A DNA stretch of 64,000 nt, taken from Acanthaster planci (Eukaryota; Echinodermata; Asteroidea; Valvatida; Acanthasteridae). Where the stretch lies: assembly GCF_001949145.1 (NCBI RefSeq), contig NW_019091479.1, positions 186,001-250,000 of the forward strand, read 5' to 3'. Made by a program: the position numbers and the translations under genes. This document shows, one piece after another, positions 13,701 to 26,689 of the stretch. The notes under the pieces were generated by a model. It worked only from the letters and a program-made list of their open reading frames with translations. It was not told the origin of the DNA and did not search any database. Every line of letters begins with the position of its first letter. The first letter of the stretch is position 1.

Positions 13701-16586
13701 GTTGGATCACAATGGACAGCAGATGCTGTATTTGTGCACCGCTCATAAGCAGATTTTCTAAGAAACTGACAAAACTATGAATCAACACACTCTATCGAGG
13801 ATCACTAGAAAAGAGTCCTGAATTTTGTGTCCGACAAGAATCATAAAACTTCCTACGAGGAATTCTCCACGTTTTCAATCATCAAATTTGGGCAGCGTTC
13901 CATTATCGCCAACTCAACTAGGAGTTTCTCTGAATAGCAGCCTCATGTAGGGTCTGTTTCTCTACCACAATGGCAAGCATTCCACATCATTGCGACACTT
14001 TAACAGCACAAAAGATTCTCACTGACACTGACCTTTCGGAATTGTACATGTACATGTCGCTCAAAAGTGTAATCAATTAAGGGGGGTCAAACACACACTA
14101 TAATTTCACCTAGTTGAAATACAGCTACCCGTCTGAGTCATGTACAGATATACACAATAAATCTAGCGTGATCTTTGCAGATTAAGACATAGAAAGTTGG
14201 AGTCTGTGTTACCGTCGGAGAGCCCTACAGTGCTATTCTCAAGTTAAGGGAAGGTGCACCTGTAGAGTACACTACAGATACTACAGTTTCAGATTTTACC
14301 TTTTGGAGTGACCACTTCCTCCACAGCATGTGTACACTATGTGGCCCTGTAAACCTCCAGCCTGCCCTGATTCAAAACCAAACACTAATTGAATCTAACT
14401 TTCCAAGGTATTGATAATATTGTGCTTGGTGGGTTTCAGTGGGCGCCTTGCTCTCAGGGTAAGGTGAGGGTGGCAAGCCACAACCTGGGGCAACAGGTGT
14501 CTCATTTGTCATTCATTTACCCAGTTTGGGCTCCATCAGTGAAATGGGGACAAGACCCCTGCACTCATTTTATCAGGGGATTTTAGACTCACATGTACGG
14601 AGACTAGAGGCAAGCTTTCTTCAAAATCACTTCAACTTTTTATTACAGTGACCCACTTTGAGTTGCTGATGTTCTGAGGTTGTTTTGGCACCAATTTTAT
14701 GAAAATTGGATATGGGTTTCAATTCCTCAAAACATGTGTAATTTTCACACATGTAGGTGGGATAAAAAACATTACTTGTTCCAATGACCACAGTCGATGA
14801 CAAGTTGCCAAGTAAGAAGTGGATTATGAAAATTTACAAATGATAAACATAGCCAAAAATCTTTGATTTGATTGATGAGTCTTTACAGACTACAAGCATG
14901 AATGTCTTTCATATTCTTGCCAAATGAAAAGTCAGTCATTTTAATTCTATCCCCTATTCCCAGTTTTACCTTGGCTTCAGACGCATCTTGGGCTCCTGGA
15001 CAGCTTTAAAATGTTTTGTAGGAACCAGATTAAAATTACTCCGAGGGAATGGACAACGCTCATAAACTGATACCATAGAAGCCGAATAGAGGGCCCTTTT
15101 TGGCAACAGAAGGGTTCCATTCAAGTACCAAATTTAGGAATCTGAAGTCTGAATGCCAACGGTGATCACAAAAGCCTAGGTTTTGGAAAACAGGGAAATC
15201 TCGCTTTGTCCTTGTGGTCTGCCAGAGTGCTCTCTACTTTTAGCACATACATTGGAAGTGGAAATCTTCACCATGCCCCATTAAACCTAAATCTGGAGTC
15301 ACAGCTGGCCTTCAACATTCCCTGGCCTGCCACACCAGGTGTCTCCTGTTGGAAAAAAACACCCCTTGAAAAGCTTCATGTATAAGCCCTACGGTGTGGC
15401 AAAATAAGAGCCTGGAAATGACCCCAACACAGAGTAAAATTCAGCAAGAGTATATTTTAAACACGTGTGTATAAGTGTTAAATGAAAGGACTACCAATTA
15501 CAGTTTAAACTCCGCAGCTTTTTGAGGACAGGATTTTTGTGCAGTGATAAGATATTTATCATGAATTTCTAGAACTCTGACCGGAAAGGAACTGGAGGAA
15601 TTGGTATGCAAATTTAACAAATATCAGGAAACATTGTGTATGGACGCAACAATACATGGATCTCAGAAAACTTTATTTGAAAGTGAAATGAAAAAGTTCC
15701 AGTTGCCAAGAATTTTAGAAAGTATTTTTTTTGGTGAAGGGGGATCATATGCCTGTAGGTCTGCTGTTGCCCTAGGCTTTACTCTTCTGTCCTCAAACCA
15801 CAGAGCTTCATGACCCAAATATTCTTCAGCCACCTTAGCTTGAGAATTGCTTGATTACAAAAGAGGATGTAGGCCCAAATATAGAGAGACAGGCCAAAAG
15901 TGTCCATGGCCCTCTTGCATGTGACTTGTCAACTTATGATGAGAGCAAGCTGGTTTTTGCAGTCTGAAGACAGAACTAGGCCGGCAGTCTATCGGAAAGA
16001 TTCTTGTGTATATGGTTAGTGTCAATGCCACTCTAGCCAAGTATGGGATGCTTGCACATTTACAGATTTTTTCCAAACGTTTCAACGGAACAGCTCCTTT
16101 CAGAGGTTCGACAGAACTGATGAAATCTGGCATTCATTTTTCTTGTAAACGATGCCTGTAAAAATGTAATCTGATTTGCAGAACACTTTACTGCCCAGTC
16201 ATATCAAAGGAATACCATGAATTCATCAACGGAACATTGTGTCAACTATTAACATTGTATACAATTTGTCGTGTTTTCAATGACACCGTGGTACATTTAC
16301 ACGTTGGAACAGTATGGGAAAAAACGTAAATGTAAATTCCCACCCTTAGCCAAGAATTAAAAACAGTTTTATGGCCTTGTGTTTCTTTTGTACTTTTTAG
16401 AGGTAGGAAATACATCCATGTAGCCCTTTTTTCAAAATTAGTAGATGGGTTTTTGTGACATTCTTTTGTGTCTGGGGTTTTCATCCCATCTAACGCTAAC
16501 AGGTGGAATCTTGCACTTAAAACAACATATTCTATTACAGAAATGCGTGTAAATAGAAAGTTGATTATAAAGGTGAACAAAGAAAT

Positions 16587-16659
16587 TGACTGGAGCGGGA
16601 TTTGAACCTGCCCCCTCTGGAATACTGTACCAGTGCTCTACCAACTGAGCCACCCAGCC
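16587..16659 (-). tRNA. tRNA-like sequence, positional anticodon AGT (Thr); probable pseudogene or SINE head
   Basis: A 73-nt cloverleaf can be folded on the minus strand. Acceptor GGCTGGG pairs with TCCAGTC (two G-U pairs), with discriminator A. The D arm is GCTC/GAGC with an 8-nt loop. The variable loop is 5 nt, and the T arm GCAGG/CCCGC (one A-C mismatch) has loop TTCAAAT. Internal polymerase III boxes are evident: an A box (TGGCTCAGTTGG) and a B box (GGTTCAAATCC). The anticodon arm is degraded: CTGGT/TCCAG has a T-T mismatch at 31-39, and the loop ACAGTAT has C instead of the invariant T33. By position the anticodon is AGT. No run of four T follows the 3' end, so a normal terminator is missing. 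This suggests a tRNA pseudogene or the head of a tRNA-derived SINE rather than an active gene. Confidence 0.6.
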
Positions 16660-17502
16660 CTATGTTGGTGGCTCTTCCCATTTGCCAATGTCTCTGTTCG
16701 GGGAGGGGGGTGCTTAACATGAAAGTCAACATGTATGGTATAAATTTTAACTATAAGAATAACAACAGAAGTGAAGAAGGATCAAAGGCTGTGGAAACAG
16801 ATGACAATTTGCCTTTTTTGTACAAAAGTGCATGAAAACAGACTGGTATTGTTTGACCCACATTTATACATTAAAGATGTAAGCATATGTATGATGTAAC
16901 ATTGAGAAGTACGCCAATATGTACATGTTCATGTGTACATGTAACTCCTATTCTTGCCGGGACATTTCCTGACTAAAAATCCTCCTCAATGTAGGAGTCC
17001 AACAACATATTCGTAAATGTACTTGGGTACCAGACAAACATCTGGTTGTTTCCAGAACTTGCTGTAGAGTGTCAGTGCCCCAATGACAATTTCCTGAACT
17101 TGGAGGCTTCAAAACTTTTTCGTTTGTTCAGGCAGTCGTGACATAATTACACAATGCAGTTATCCTGTCAGGCAAGTCCCAGAAGGAAGAGCTGGTGCGA
17201 TAACATTCCAAAGACAAATCGTACTGATAATGACCAATTCATCTGGTATCCATCCAACGATTATCTATCACAGGTTAATTTGGCACAACTGCTGGAATAG
17301 CGACAGGAAAAGGAAATCATTGATTTGCAAGATGGTGCAAACCGTACAAGAATCGTACAGGCAAGCGAGTCATCAAAATATTTTTACTTTCTCCCTGACA
17401 CCCAAGGGCAGATGTAGGGGAAGAGGCAATTGATAACTGGACCATCCCTCTCCCCGTACTGGCAGTGTTAGTTATTTTGGCAATCCAAATAAAATCTAAT
17501 TA

Positions 17503-17645
17503 GAGCCTGTTTGTTGTAAGTCGATCTGGATCTTGATCAGTGGTCCAAAAGCTGCTTCTCGCAATCCAGTAGGCGAGTTCTGGTGTCAGTGAACCAACGT
17601 TGCATCACTAATCACAATCTGAATCTGCACAAAATGATCAGACCC
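17503..17645. mobile_element. MITE family copy 2, degraded right end
   Basis: It starts GAGCCTGTTTGTTG, then GATCTGGATCTTGATCAGTG, and contains the core GCGAGTTCTGGTGTCAGTG followed by AACCAACG. The right terminus (AATCTGCACAAAATGATCAG) has diverged from the GTGAAACAAACA end of the other copies, so the 3' boundary is approximate. Confidence 0.6.
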
Positions 17646-20600
17646 TGATCAATCACTGAAGTAAAGTTACAATGTACATGTACATGTCAGTCACTGCATC
17701 CCACGCTGTTTACTGCTTCAGACCTTCAGTCTCAATATACGTAGGTATTAATTTAAGTCTCTGATACATTCATTGTCAAATAAGACCAGGACAAGATTGA
17801 TCTGAAACTGATTGACAAGTACATGTCATATGCCTACTTCATTGTATTTGGGCCAAACCAAAAAACAGCTGTGTTTCCGGTTCCCTGACCAAACCTAGAA
17901 AATCATGCAGAACCTACAGTATATCTTTTTAATTGACAAATCAATAAAATATGAAAACTTACGGTGCCTTGCCCCGGGCCTAATTTTGTGTACATTGTCC
18001 TGCACACTGTATTTTTGAATTTTTTTTTGCATGGGGTGGACGGCTCTTATGTGTTTGTATTGCAACAACCAGCTGCTTTACTATATATATGACGAGCACA
18101 TGGACAGAATGAATCTGACACTGCTTACTACCTGTCACAAATATACGCGCCCCCAAAGAATACAGACCGTCATCCAACCCTATTTTGGGGGCTATAAAAA
18201 TTTGGAGTAAAAAAAACATTTTACCCAACCAACTACCCTAAATTTATTTTTTAGTGTAATAGGAAATACAGCTAATTTTTTGTTTGGCCTTAAGCCGTCT
18301 TGAACAGTATTTGACCAAAACATGAATCTGACCAAAAAAACCCTAAAACAAATTCTTCGGTTTCGTCAGTCCACTGTCCTTATGAAAACACAAGTATTTG
18401 GCTGTGTGGGCATGGATGAAAAGGAAGTAAAGGGGACATTATGAGAGAAAGGAATCGTGTTTGGAACTGCCTACAGATACACTGGCCAAAGAATAGAGCC
18501 GCCAACCTGTTCTCTTTAGCCAGCAGACAAATCAACAAGTCAGGTGGAAAACATTTGAAACCATCTGAAGTCAGTGAGCTTTGACAAGCAAGGAAGCCTG
18601 TTGGAAGGACTACATGCTTCCTCCAGGTTCAGAGCAATCACGTAAGGGGGAAGAGATGCAGACAGGAGAGTGGGAAGGAGACGCAGAGATCTTCTGCAAC
18701 ATCCAGAGATCGACAGCCCCTAACACCTGCATGTCCTTCTGTGAGCGCATTTCACATCTCTGTTTAAACTGATTCCACTCACCGCCGGCTATTACAAAGA
18801 CTGTCTCATTACAAGGTTAATGTACAGTTACCATCTCAAAGATTCTGCCAGTGACTTCCTAAAACTGTGACAACGACCTCAGAAATTTGGCCACCTTTAT
18901 AAGTAGTATTCAGCATGACTGTCAAGTCAATTTGATTAGCTAGTTTCTTCTGGAAAAACATACTGCGATCGGTGCATGTTTACATGTGGAAAACAAATTT
19001 CCAGTGTTGTAGTGTACTCTATTTGCAATGTGTTTAATGTTTGTATTGGGAAAAAAAAAATTCACGGGATGTTTACGTGAAGTAACTGAAACCTTGCCAG
19101 ATGGATTTGACGTCTCGTGTGTATTTGTCTGGTCATTAGCATCTGTCTGTGCCCTTCACCGGTGGGTTTCTACATGTGCATGTAGGTTCCGGCTGCGTGT
19201 GAAATGCCTGCATTTCTAACACGCTACAGGATGGCTGTGTTGGCTGATTTCCTTGATGGACCCCAAAAGTCCGGCTTTTTTCTATTTTTTGTCAAAACTT
19301 CAGCTGTCCGATGTAACTCTGTTCATAGATACGGTAAATCTGCAAAGTTTTAATTCAAGTGAAGGGTTATGCATTTTTATTTTGCACAGTCAATGAAAAT
19401 TGAAATTGGCACTGGGTGTTAGAAATATGACATTTCACAAGAACGGCATTTCCGATGAAATCCCAGTTTTTACAGAGACAGTGCAGAGAGGTGGGATTTT
19501 ACCTGTAAAACATGACCAAATTTTAACTGGAAAAACGTTCATTAACAGTACCTGTGTGCCATTGCATTGAACATTAATTTTCTGAGTTAAATTTGAATAA
19601 AATTTGGTACACTGAGCTTTCTGATTGTACTTGTATAAACGTAACAATTTGAATTCTCCAGACTGAAGACACTATTACTTTACCTCGTGATTTGGGGCAA
19701 GCTGTTGCATAGCAACCACCATCTCTGGAATGGACTGGTTCCTTAGTACCCTTCTTATCCAATGAAAACAGTGTATTGAAGCAAGGCATCTCTTACCGTA
19801 TGTAACTACATGCAAGAAAAAGTTTGCCCTGAATCATGAGGTACAGCAACAGTGGCTTTAAGTATGGAGAATTCAAATTTTGTTCAAGTTCATTTAATGA
19901 ACTCAGTGTATAAACAGATTTTATCCAAATTTAACTCCCAAAAGGCTTATTCTGCATTCTCCATAACCACACCTTTAATACAGTAATCTCAAACCCATGT
20001 GTAGGATATTAACACACCTTAATGTACCCTACTGTACATGTACATGCCCCATATAAACACCTCCAGGCAATCATCTCTAATAATGCTCATAATAAATCAC
20101 ATTGAAGCACCTGCAGATTTCCCCTACTTCCTGTGAGGACAGAAACTTGGCAGCTTTCTCCCCAAGCGAGACAGGTTAATACGAACCTTGGACAATTGAA
20201 ACCTGCACTGCGGCACCTTAAAAAAACCCCAGATATCACCCACGACTTTGATATTTATGAACCAAAAAGGAAAATGGACCAGAGAGAATCTAACCTTTCA
20301 CTCCTGTGACTGAAACTTCAGATTCTTTTCCCCTGCCTCATATTAACGGCATCCAAAGAGTTTGGTGGAAAAAAAGTTTAGCCGGAGGCATCAATTATGT
20401 CGTCAGGATATAATAAGACCCTTGATAAGCCGTGCCTTTTGTGCCTGATATAATCAGTTTTTGTTACTTTTTTGTTGGCACAGCCTCAAGCAGTCCCATT
20501 TTATATTCTGGAGTGGGCTTTAACAAGGTGTGCCGGGTGTTTAGTTGGACTGTGAATTTTTCTCTCATTGTGCCATCTTTGCAAAGGCAAATTCACTGAG

Positions 20601-21054
20601 ATATAATACATACATGTATATTGTGCAGTGATTGTGCCAAGTTGAGGCACCTACTGTGTACATGTATCCATGATGGAAGGAAAAGCATATCATACATTAA
20701 GTATCACAATAGTACCGGTAGTAGTCAAAGGGGGTGGGGCAAAGTGGACAGGAGGGGAGGAAAGGAGGCAAATGTCAACAGAGTTGTTTATTTCACAGTA
20801 GCAAAAAGTAGAACATTCAGTGAGGTTGCAATTTTCCGCCAACGAAAGGTTGGTGTTTTTGAGAAGAGGTGGTTGAATGAGGGATGTGAAAAATTAGTGA
20901 TTTCATGGAGTGATGGCTGGGGTCCTTCAAAAAGGTGGGTGGGATATTTTCCGTGCTTGGAGTGGACCCAGATTTTGGCTGTGGTTTTCAGGTGTACAAG
21001 TGAGTGCGCAGACTGAGCACTGGCAGATTTATGTAGATTCATTGAATCACAGCA

Positions 21055-21180
21055 ATAAAGGCTTTGCATGGTAACCATCTTGCAGGGCACTTCTTTTGTT
21101 CTACCGGGAAATATCTTTTGTGCATACCCAGTGGAATAAAAGGACTGGCCTACAAGATGACAGCCATGCAAACCCACTAT
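21055..21180. mobile_element. MITE family B, copy 1 (CCATCTTGCAG inverted ends)
   Basis: The left end AAAGGCTTTGCATGGTAACC then ATCTTGCAGGGCA faces a right end GCCTACAAGATGACAGCC then ATGCAAACC. Read in reverse complement, these match. The same arrangement occurs at 57915-58038. It is about 126 bp and non-coding. Confidence 0.7.
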
Positions 21181-24042
21181 ACAATGGAACAGAGGGGCCA
21201 TATCCCTGCATGCTTAAATTGTTTTCCTGCGGGTGAATGAACCTGGCTCCCCCTGGTAAGGAAATCTCTTCGACAACAAACGCTGAAACCTTTTGATATC
21301 ACAGCAATTTTTTGTGCTGCAAATTCCCAGAATTCAGTCGCAATTCAAAGTGTAAAAAATGCCACACAATTTCAAACCATACATTGTATTCAAATTTTAC
21401 AGAATGGACTATATCTAACCTTACAAGTAGCCACAACTTTTTTCTTTACAAAGGCATTCATAAAGGTTTCCCCGCAAGTAAAGGACACGCCAGTTACAAG
21501 TCATCAATCTGGTTTTAGTTTGGACATGACCCGTGCAAGTAGGCCCCTACATGTGAATGTCCATGGGCAGGAGCTTAGCAGAACTCTCTTCATGTTAGCT
21601 CCCTCATGGGGAAGGGCTGATGACTACTCAGGGCTCAAAGTTAATGCCACAACGCCCCTCTGTCTGCACATGGCCAGCGTAAGAGCAGGGTGCTTTACAA
21701 CAGGGATCAACACAATGCCCTGTGATGGCTTTAAGAAGCTTTGGAAAGAAAGGTGGATGCCCTTTTAACACTCATCTGGACTTATCTCGCAGTGTCATAC
21801 TGTAACAGGTGAATTCTGGCAAACCCTGAAAATGTCTGATGATTTCTAGTTCACTGTACATGTAGGCCTATGTAGCATGTGCGACTTCCAATTTATTTTA
21901 CTGGGTTGGGTATCAGGTGTCGGACAAAAAGTCCTTCAATGTACTATTATATAGGGCAAAGCTGGGCTGTCCTGAACTGATTGCCCTTTTGGTATGTTGA
22001 CAGCTGATTCAGCAACTTATGATCTCCGAGATGGTTGCTGGAAATACAAGCCAGTGTTCATCGCCGTCCCTCTTCACCATTTTTAACACTCGACTTGATC
22101 AAAATGATTGTGACTCATCAGAATCCATCTTGGGGCATTGTCTTTCCTCTCCCACCGCCCGTCTCCTTCTCCGCTAAACCGCCTCTGATCAAAACAGACA
22201 CTGCCGTGAAGCCTGACACCGTGCTCAAGACGTAGAGACACAAGCAACCACTTAGGGCACAGGAACATTCGGGAATTGGAGGATTTGACTCACATCCTAA
22301 GAGCGGAGCTAAAAAAACAATGCCAGCCGATGCGGCAGGAGAAATTGAATTATCGTCGTCGGAGACCAGAAGAGCCAACATGTGCCGACCATGTCAGAAC
22401 TCTCTCCAGGCATCTTCGCCTCTTGCCTGGTTTCATTTTGTTTTCGTTAAGTTTTTAAAATTTTTGATGAAGGGTGGGGGAAGATAGCTTCCTGCAGACA
22501 CCCAGGCGACATATTTATTGGGAATTATCCTATTAGGTAACACCACTGTTAAAAACAAACAACATCCACATACACATTGTACATGTAAACCGTGTGGAAG
22601 GGAATAGACCAATGTGGTCACTCATTTCAAAGGCACCTTATGGGAGCATGTAGCAATTCTAAAGGTGCTTGGAACAGTACAGAAAAAAACTCTTCTTACA
22701 GAAAGGATTACAATTTTTGGAATGTAAAATCTGCTGCGCTCTGGGATAAGTTCTAGGCCACTATCAAACAGTCGCTTTGTGAAACTGTCATTTCTCATAG
22801 TGTGACATCTCAAGCAATAAATCTGGCACTCCCCAAGTCCCTCATTAACCTCATATCTCTTTTCCCAAAGGCGCAGAAAAAAATCCACCTCATCGCTCAT
22901 CTTTCTCCTTCAGTGGGCATGCTGACATTTTCACTGGGTGCTCTGTAGAATCATGGTCATCTACTTCATTCACAGAAATGGGTCTTTATCCAAGAGAAAA
23001 CTTTCCTGGCTTTTTTTTTGGGGGGGGCAGTGCACCAGGGAAATAAAGAGAAAGGGCAAACAAGGAAACAAGATGATATCAATTTCCCTTCGGTGCACAG
23101 AGGGATCTATTTATCACAAGTTGGCAGGTGGATTCTGTAAAAGGTGATGCTACGTGGCTTCCCCCCTGGTGAATTTCAATTTTGGAGGGGGGTCTCAACA
23201 AACCACTTTTGAGGTATTTTGAAGTTGGATGACAAGAAGAGTATGGTTTCATAGAGTCTCTGAAAGCACAATGGGTCCATAAAAAATTCAAACAATTTTC
23301 AAGTTTCTAGTTATCTTAAAATCACATTTACGAGCCAAAAATTATAAGTGTTTTTTCAAAAGCTCTTAACATATATAGGCCTACACCAACAAATATCTCC
23401 ATCTCCGAGCCGTCAACATTTAGCTCTTCCACGAGACAACATTACAGTCTACAGTGTTACTGTGCCTTTAGTAGAAAAAAGAAATCGTTGGGAATGTTAT
23501 TGTTACACATTATCACTGGAGCCAAACCACCAACACTGCTTGTGGGAGCCCCACTCAACCAAACAAGACAGGCTACAGATGCATTTGTACACATTCAATT
23601 GAAAATTGGTCACACACAGTGGCATCTTAGTTCAGATTCCTAAGTTGGCAGTTGAAGAACTGCCTCTCAAATTTTCTTCCATTCAGCCTCTCTTTCCTCT
23701 TTCACGCAGTACTAAGAAGATTCACTTGCAGCCAAGGTAGCCTGGCAACAAATGAAGAAATAAAACTTGTCATCAGCTGACATGAAATCTCAAGTGTACT
23801 GCTGCCCTCCCACTTTTGGTTTCCTGTGCCCAGGGCAACTGTAAACTCAATGCAGATGCAGAATGGCTTTCTGTGAGGAGCTTCCAAGAGAGAGAGGGCA
23901 AGCTTGAGGCAGAGCTCACATATATTACTGTAGCTTGAATATCAGAGAGGGTGTAACCCCTCCCCCCCCCATTCCTATTGGCCAAACCGTGGGATTACTT
24001 CTCATCTGAAATGGAGAGGGGGAGAAAGGGACAGATTCGGTG

Positions 24043-24329
24043 CACGGGGTTCCTGCACCTAAAGGACAATTAAAGTCCATGGCTTTTCCACGACCAAATT
24101 ATGAAAAACCATGACCCAATACCGCAATTTCTTGGACTCTTTGGACTTTAAAAGTTGCAAAGAAAATCACATATTTTTGCACTTATTTCTGATAACAGAA
24201 ATCACACACAGTGTTTGAAAAATTATATGACTTTTTCATGACTTTAGTCGTTTTTACCAAATTCCAGGCCTGGGAAACGAACAAATTTCCATTACTTTTT
24301 CATGACTTTTCCAGGCCGTGGGAACCCTG
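24043..24329. mobile_element. hAT-like non-autonomous element with CATGACTTTTCCAGG motifs
   Basis: The left end (CGGGGTTCCTGCACC, then GTCCATGGCTTTTCCACGAC) and the right end (CATGACTTTTCCAGGCCGTG, then GGAACCCTG) form imperfect inverted repeats. Internal copies of CATGACTTT and CCAGGCCTGG are typical of a class of animal hAT-derived MITEs that I know by pattern. No 8-bp target duplication is visible, so the superfamily call is an inference. No transposase remnant is present. Confidence 0.6.
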
Positions 24330-24841
24330 AATGCATGTCATGATCACCATGTTATGCTATAGAAGCCCAGGATTGCCAGCCTCTTGGCTGATTTGGCCTT
24401 GGGGTATCTTCATCCATCCTTAGCTCCGTCCCCCGGGAACTCTGGAAGACATTGAACTGCCCCTGCTGGTCATGGTCCCAGCCTGTGGACTTTTCATCAG
24501 AGCTGTTCTTCTCCAAGACTGTTGACAAAGGCTGACAGAATCAGGCATCATGCTCGTCTCAAGCCACGCCCGTTTGAGTTGACGAACCAAGTTGAACTGA
24601 ACAGATTTTAATGCAGGTCTACAAGAAGACCGCAAACTGTTCAGCACAGGAGCATCATCCAAGGTAAAGGTCAGACTACGTCAATTTCTCATCACACCCT
24701 CATCCAAGATTTCTCCAGAACTTGAAAAAAGATTTTGCTGTCGTAGTTCACTGGTACAGGTAATTCATGATGGTGAAACCTTGTGACAGATCTCTGACTT
24801 GATGCAGACTTTTTGCATGAAACAAGAGGGAAACAATGCCA

Positions 24842-24914
24842 GGTTGAAAGCAGGGTTGTAAAATCCAATTTTCAACCAAGGGAAGTCATGGGTTCGCCCA
24901 GGGTTGAGTTCAAC
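24842..24914 (-). repeat. Dispersed repeat, minus-oriented copy (AACCCTGGGCGAACCC)
   Basis: In reverse complement this matches 51225-51297. Twenty-six bases (24885-24910) are identical to 51227-51252, including AACCCTGGGCGAACCCATGA, and similarity extends on the 3' side as TTGGTTGAAA..ATTTT..CCCTGC. It also contains the small GGTTGA/TCAACC palindromes. The family and mechanism are unknown. Confidence 0.7.
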
Positions 24915-25957
24915 CCAGGTTGAGAAGCTGTAGTATGACAAGGCCTCCTGTAGATGTCCCATGGCAGGCACAAGCCCCAGGATACACGTCTCGTTCAGAC
25001 TTCAAATATACATTGAGAAACTTTGAGGTACAAAAGAAATGAAGTTGGAATGTCTGATTTTTTTCTCAAAGATTGTTTTCTAAATTCTGGAATGGCGGGA
25101 CTATGTTGCAAGCGGGAGAGAAAAGCTTCATTGTAAGCAGATATGACACTCAGACAAGTCAATAAACTTAGATCCCAAAGTAGATTTTGGCGTGAGAGAC
25201 TCTTGCGTGACTCTTTGCAAATCTCTTTGCAAGTCAGATTCCAGTAACATGGCACCCATTTGTCTTAAAATGGAAAATTACAAAACAAATTTGAATTGGG
25301 GGAAAACAGAAAACTACTGACATCAAGCCATCCTGCACGATTAACCAGAGCTGGCTCTATTCTCAACCCTGTATTCTCTAAGCCCAACCTGTCAAAAAGC
25401 GCCTTAACTGGGATTACTCCAGCTTGATACTCCTTTGACGAATACTGGGGAACATACCGACTCAGCGGCAACAAGCCGAGCCCAGGCATGGCTGCTGTGC
25501 ATTCACCTGTTGCTTCACGCCCTGTTGGTCAGACTCAATTTATCAAAGTCAGTTCTGATCCACTCCATTTGGCGATGCTGTTGTGGGGGTTTGTGATGGT
25601 TTATAACAATGCAACCTTAGAACCAGACTCCCAAAATATCTCCACTGGGGTCATTACCCGCAGTCTTCAATCTCTCTTTCTTCAAGTAACCATAACAAAA
25701 TCAAATATCTTCTCTGCACTGAAAGCATCCTCCCTCCCTACCTCTCTCCCCCCAACAGCAAAGCAACGGACAGCTTAGTCGGAAAGATTTCAAGTTGGCG
25801 AGAGGTGTAAATGTCCAGAGTGTGACGTCCAACAGAAATTGATCACAAGTGCCTGCCCAGCGCATCCTGTGCCAGGCGCACTTTAATCTGTGCAGAAATG
25901 TGAAACTCCTTCTTCTGACAGAATGCTATGCTTACATCAAAATATGACATCTTTTGT

Positions 25958-26378
25958 TGCTGTGTGGACAGCATTAATTATTCAAATGATGCTCAACATC
26001 ATTGCTATCCTTTTTGTTTTGTACTGCTTTGTTTTGGGTCAGTTTGTAGCAGCGGGAGAGCAACTGGATGGTAATTAAGTTTGCTTTTTTGCAATCCTGC
26101 AAGGTTTACATGTGTTTTGTGTCTTTGTGGATGTGGTGTTGTTGCTTGTGCTGCTGTTTCTAAGTTTGTGTGTTACTGTATTTTGTGTGTGTTTGTTGGG
26201 TTGTTGGGGTGTTTGTTTAAATGATGTAGATTCTCATCAAAAACTCTATTTTGAGCTTTTTTTTTTAAATTTTGTAAACTGTGTAAATTTTCTGTGTTTT
26301 AATCCTGCAAAATAAATAAATGAAATATATACAAGCTGCAGTGTGGACAGCATAAATTATTTAAATGATGCTCAATAT
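25958..26378. repeat. 337-bp insert flanked by 42-bp direct repeats, retroposon-like
   Basis: The 42 bp at 25958-25999 recur at 26337-26378 with four mismatches (shared block GTGTGGACAGCAT, then AAATGATGCTCAA). The DNA between is GT-rich and ends in CTGCAAAATAAATAAATGAA before the second repeat, like the 3' tail of a non-LTR element. A long target-site duplication around a 5'-truncated insertion explains this. A simple segmental duplication is the alternative. The insert lies about 310 bp downstream, in the sense of transcription, of the EGF exon at 26690-26794. The short frame at 26112-26315 inside it is low-complexity. Confidence 0.55.
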
Positions 26379-26689
26379 GTACAAGGACATATGAGGTAGT
26401 CCTGGCATGACTGAAGCATGAATATTACTGTGGTCAGTTACATGTAGGCCAATGTGATTGATCTCGTCAATGAAAATTATTTTTTTACTTCTACGTTTTT
26501 GGGAACACTGTAATAAACTGGGGAAACCCACAAGAACTTGTAGAGGAAACAAATGGCACATTTTCGGAACTTTTAAGGGGCACCAAAACCCCCGTGTTGA
26601 CAAACAGTGGCTTGGCTCTACCTTCCAAAATCCCGCTTTAATCTTCCCAATCCTCCTTGTAGAAAAAAAAAAGAAATCCATGTATTTAC

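Larger units (their letters stand above)
358..26689 (-). other. Large intron (about 26.3 kb) between the EGF and cbEGF exons
   Basis: The interval runs from the donor at 26689 to the acceptor at 358, assuming no undetected exon lies within it; the direct in-frame junction supports this. It carries palindromic elements at 1529-1707 and 2781-3023, MITE copies near 10.6, 17.5 and 21.1 kb, a hAT-like element at 24.0-24.3 kb, a tandem array at 9602-9690, a tRNA-like sequence at 16587-16659 and a possible retroposed insert at 25958-26378. Two overlapping minus frames at 548-897 look protein-like in composition, but I recognise no domain and found no phase-1 splice frame. The remaining stretches show many short frames without recognisable domains, homopolymer G/C and A/T runs, and scattered TACATGTA palindromes. 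Confidence 0.6.

Noticed and set aside
24420-24662. 80-codon minus-strand frame next to the hAT-like element
   Set aside because: I could not see transposase motifs or valid splice boundaries.
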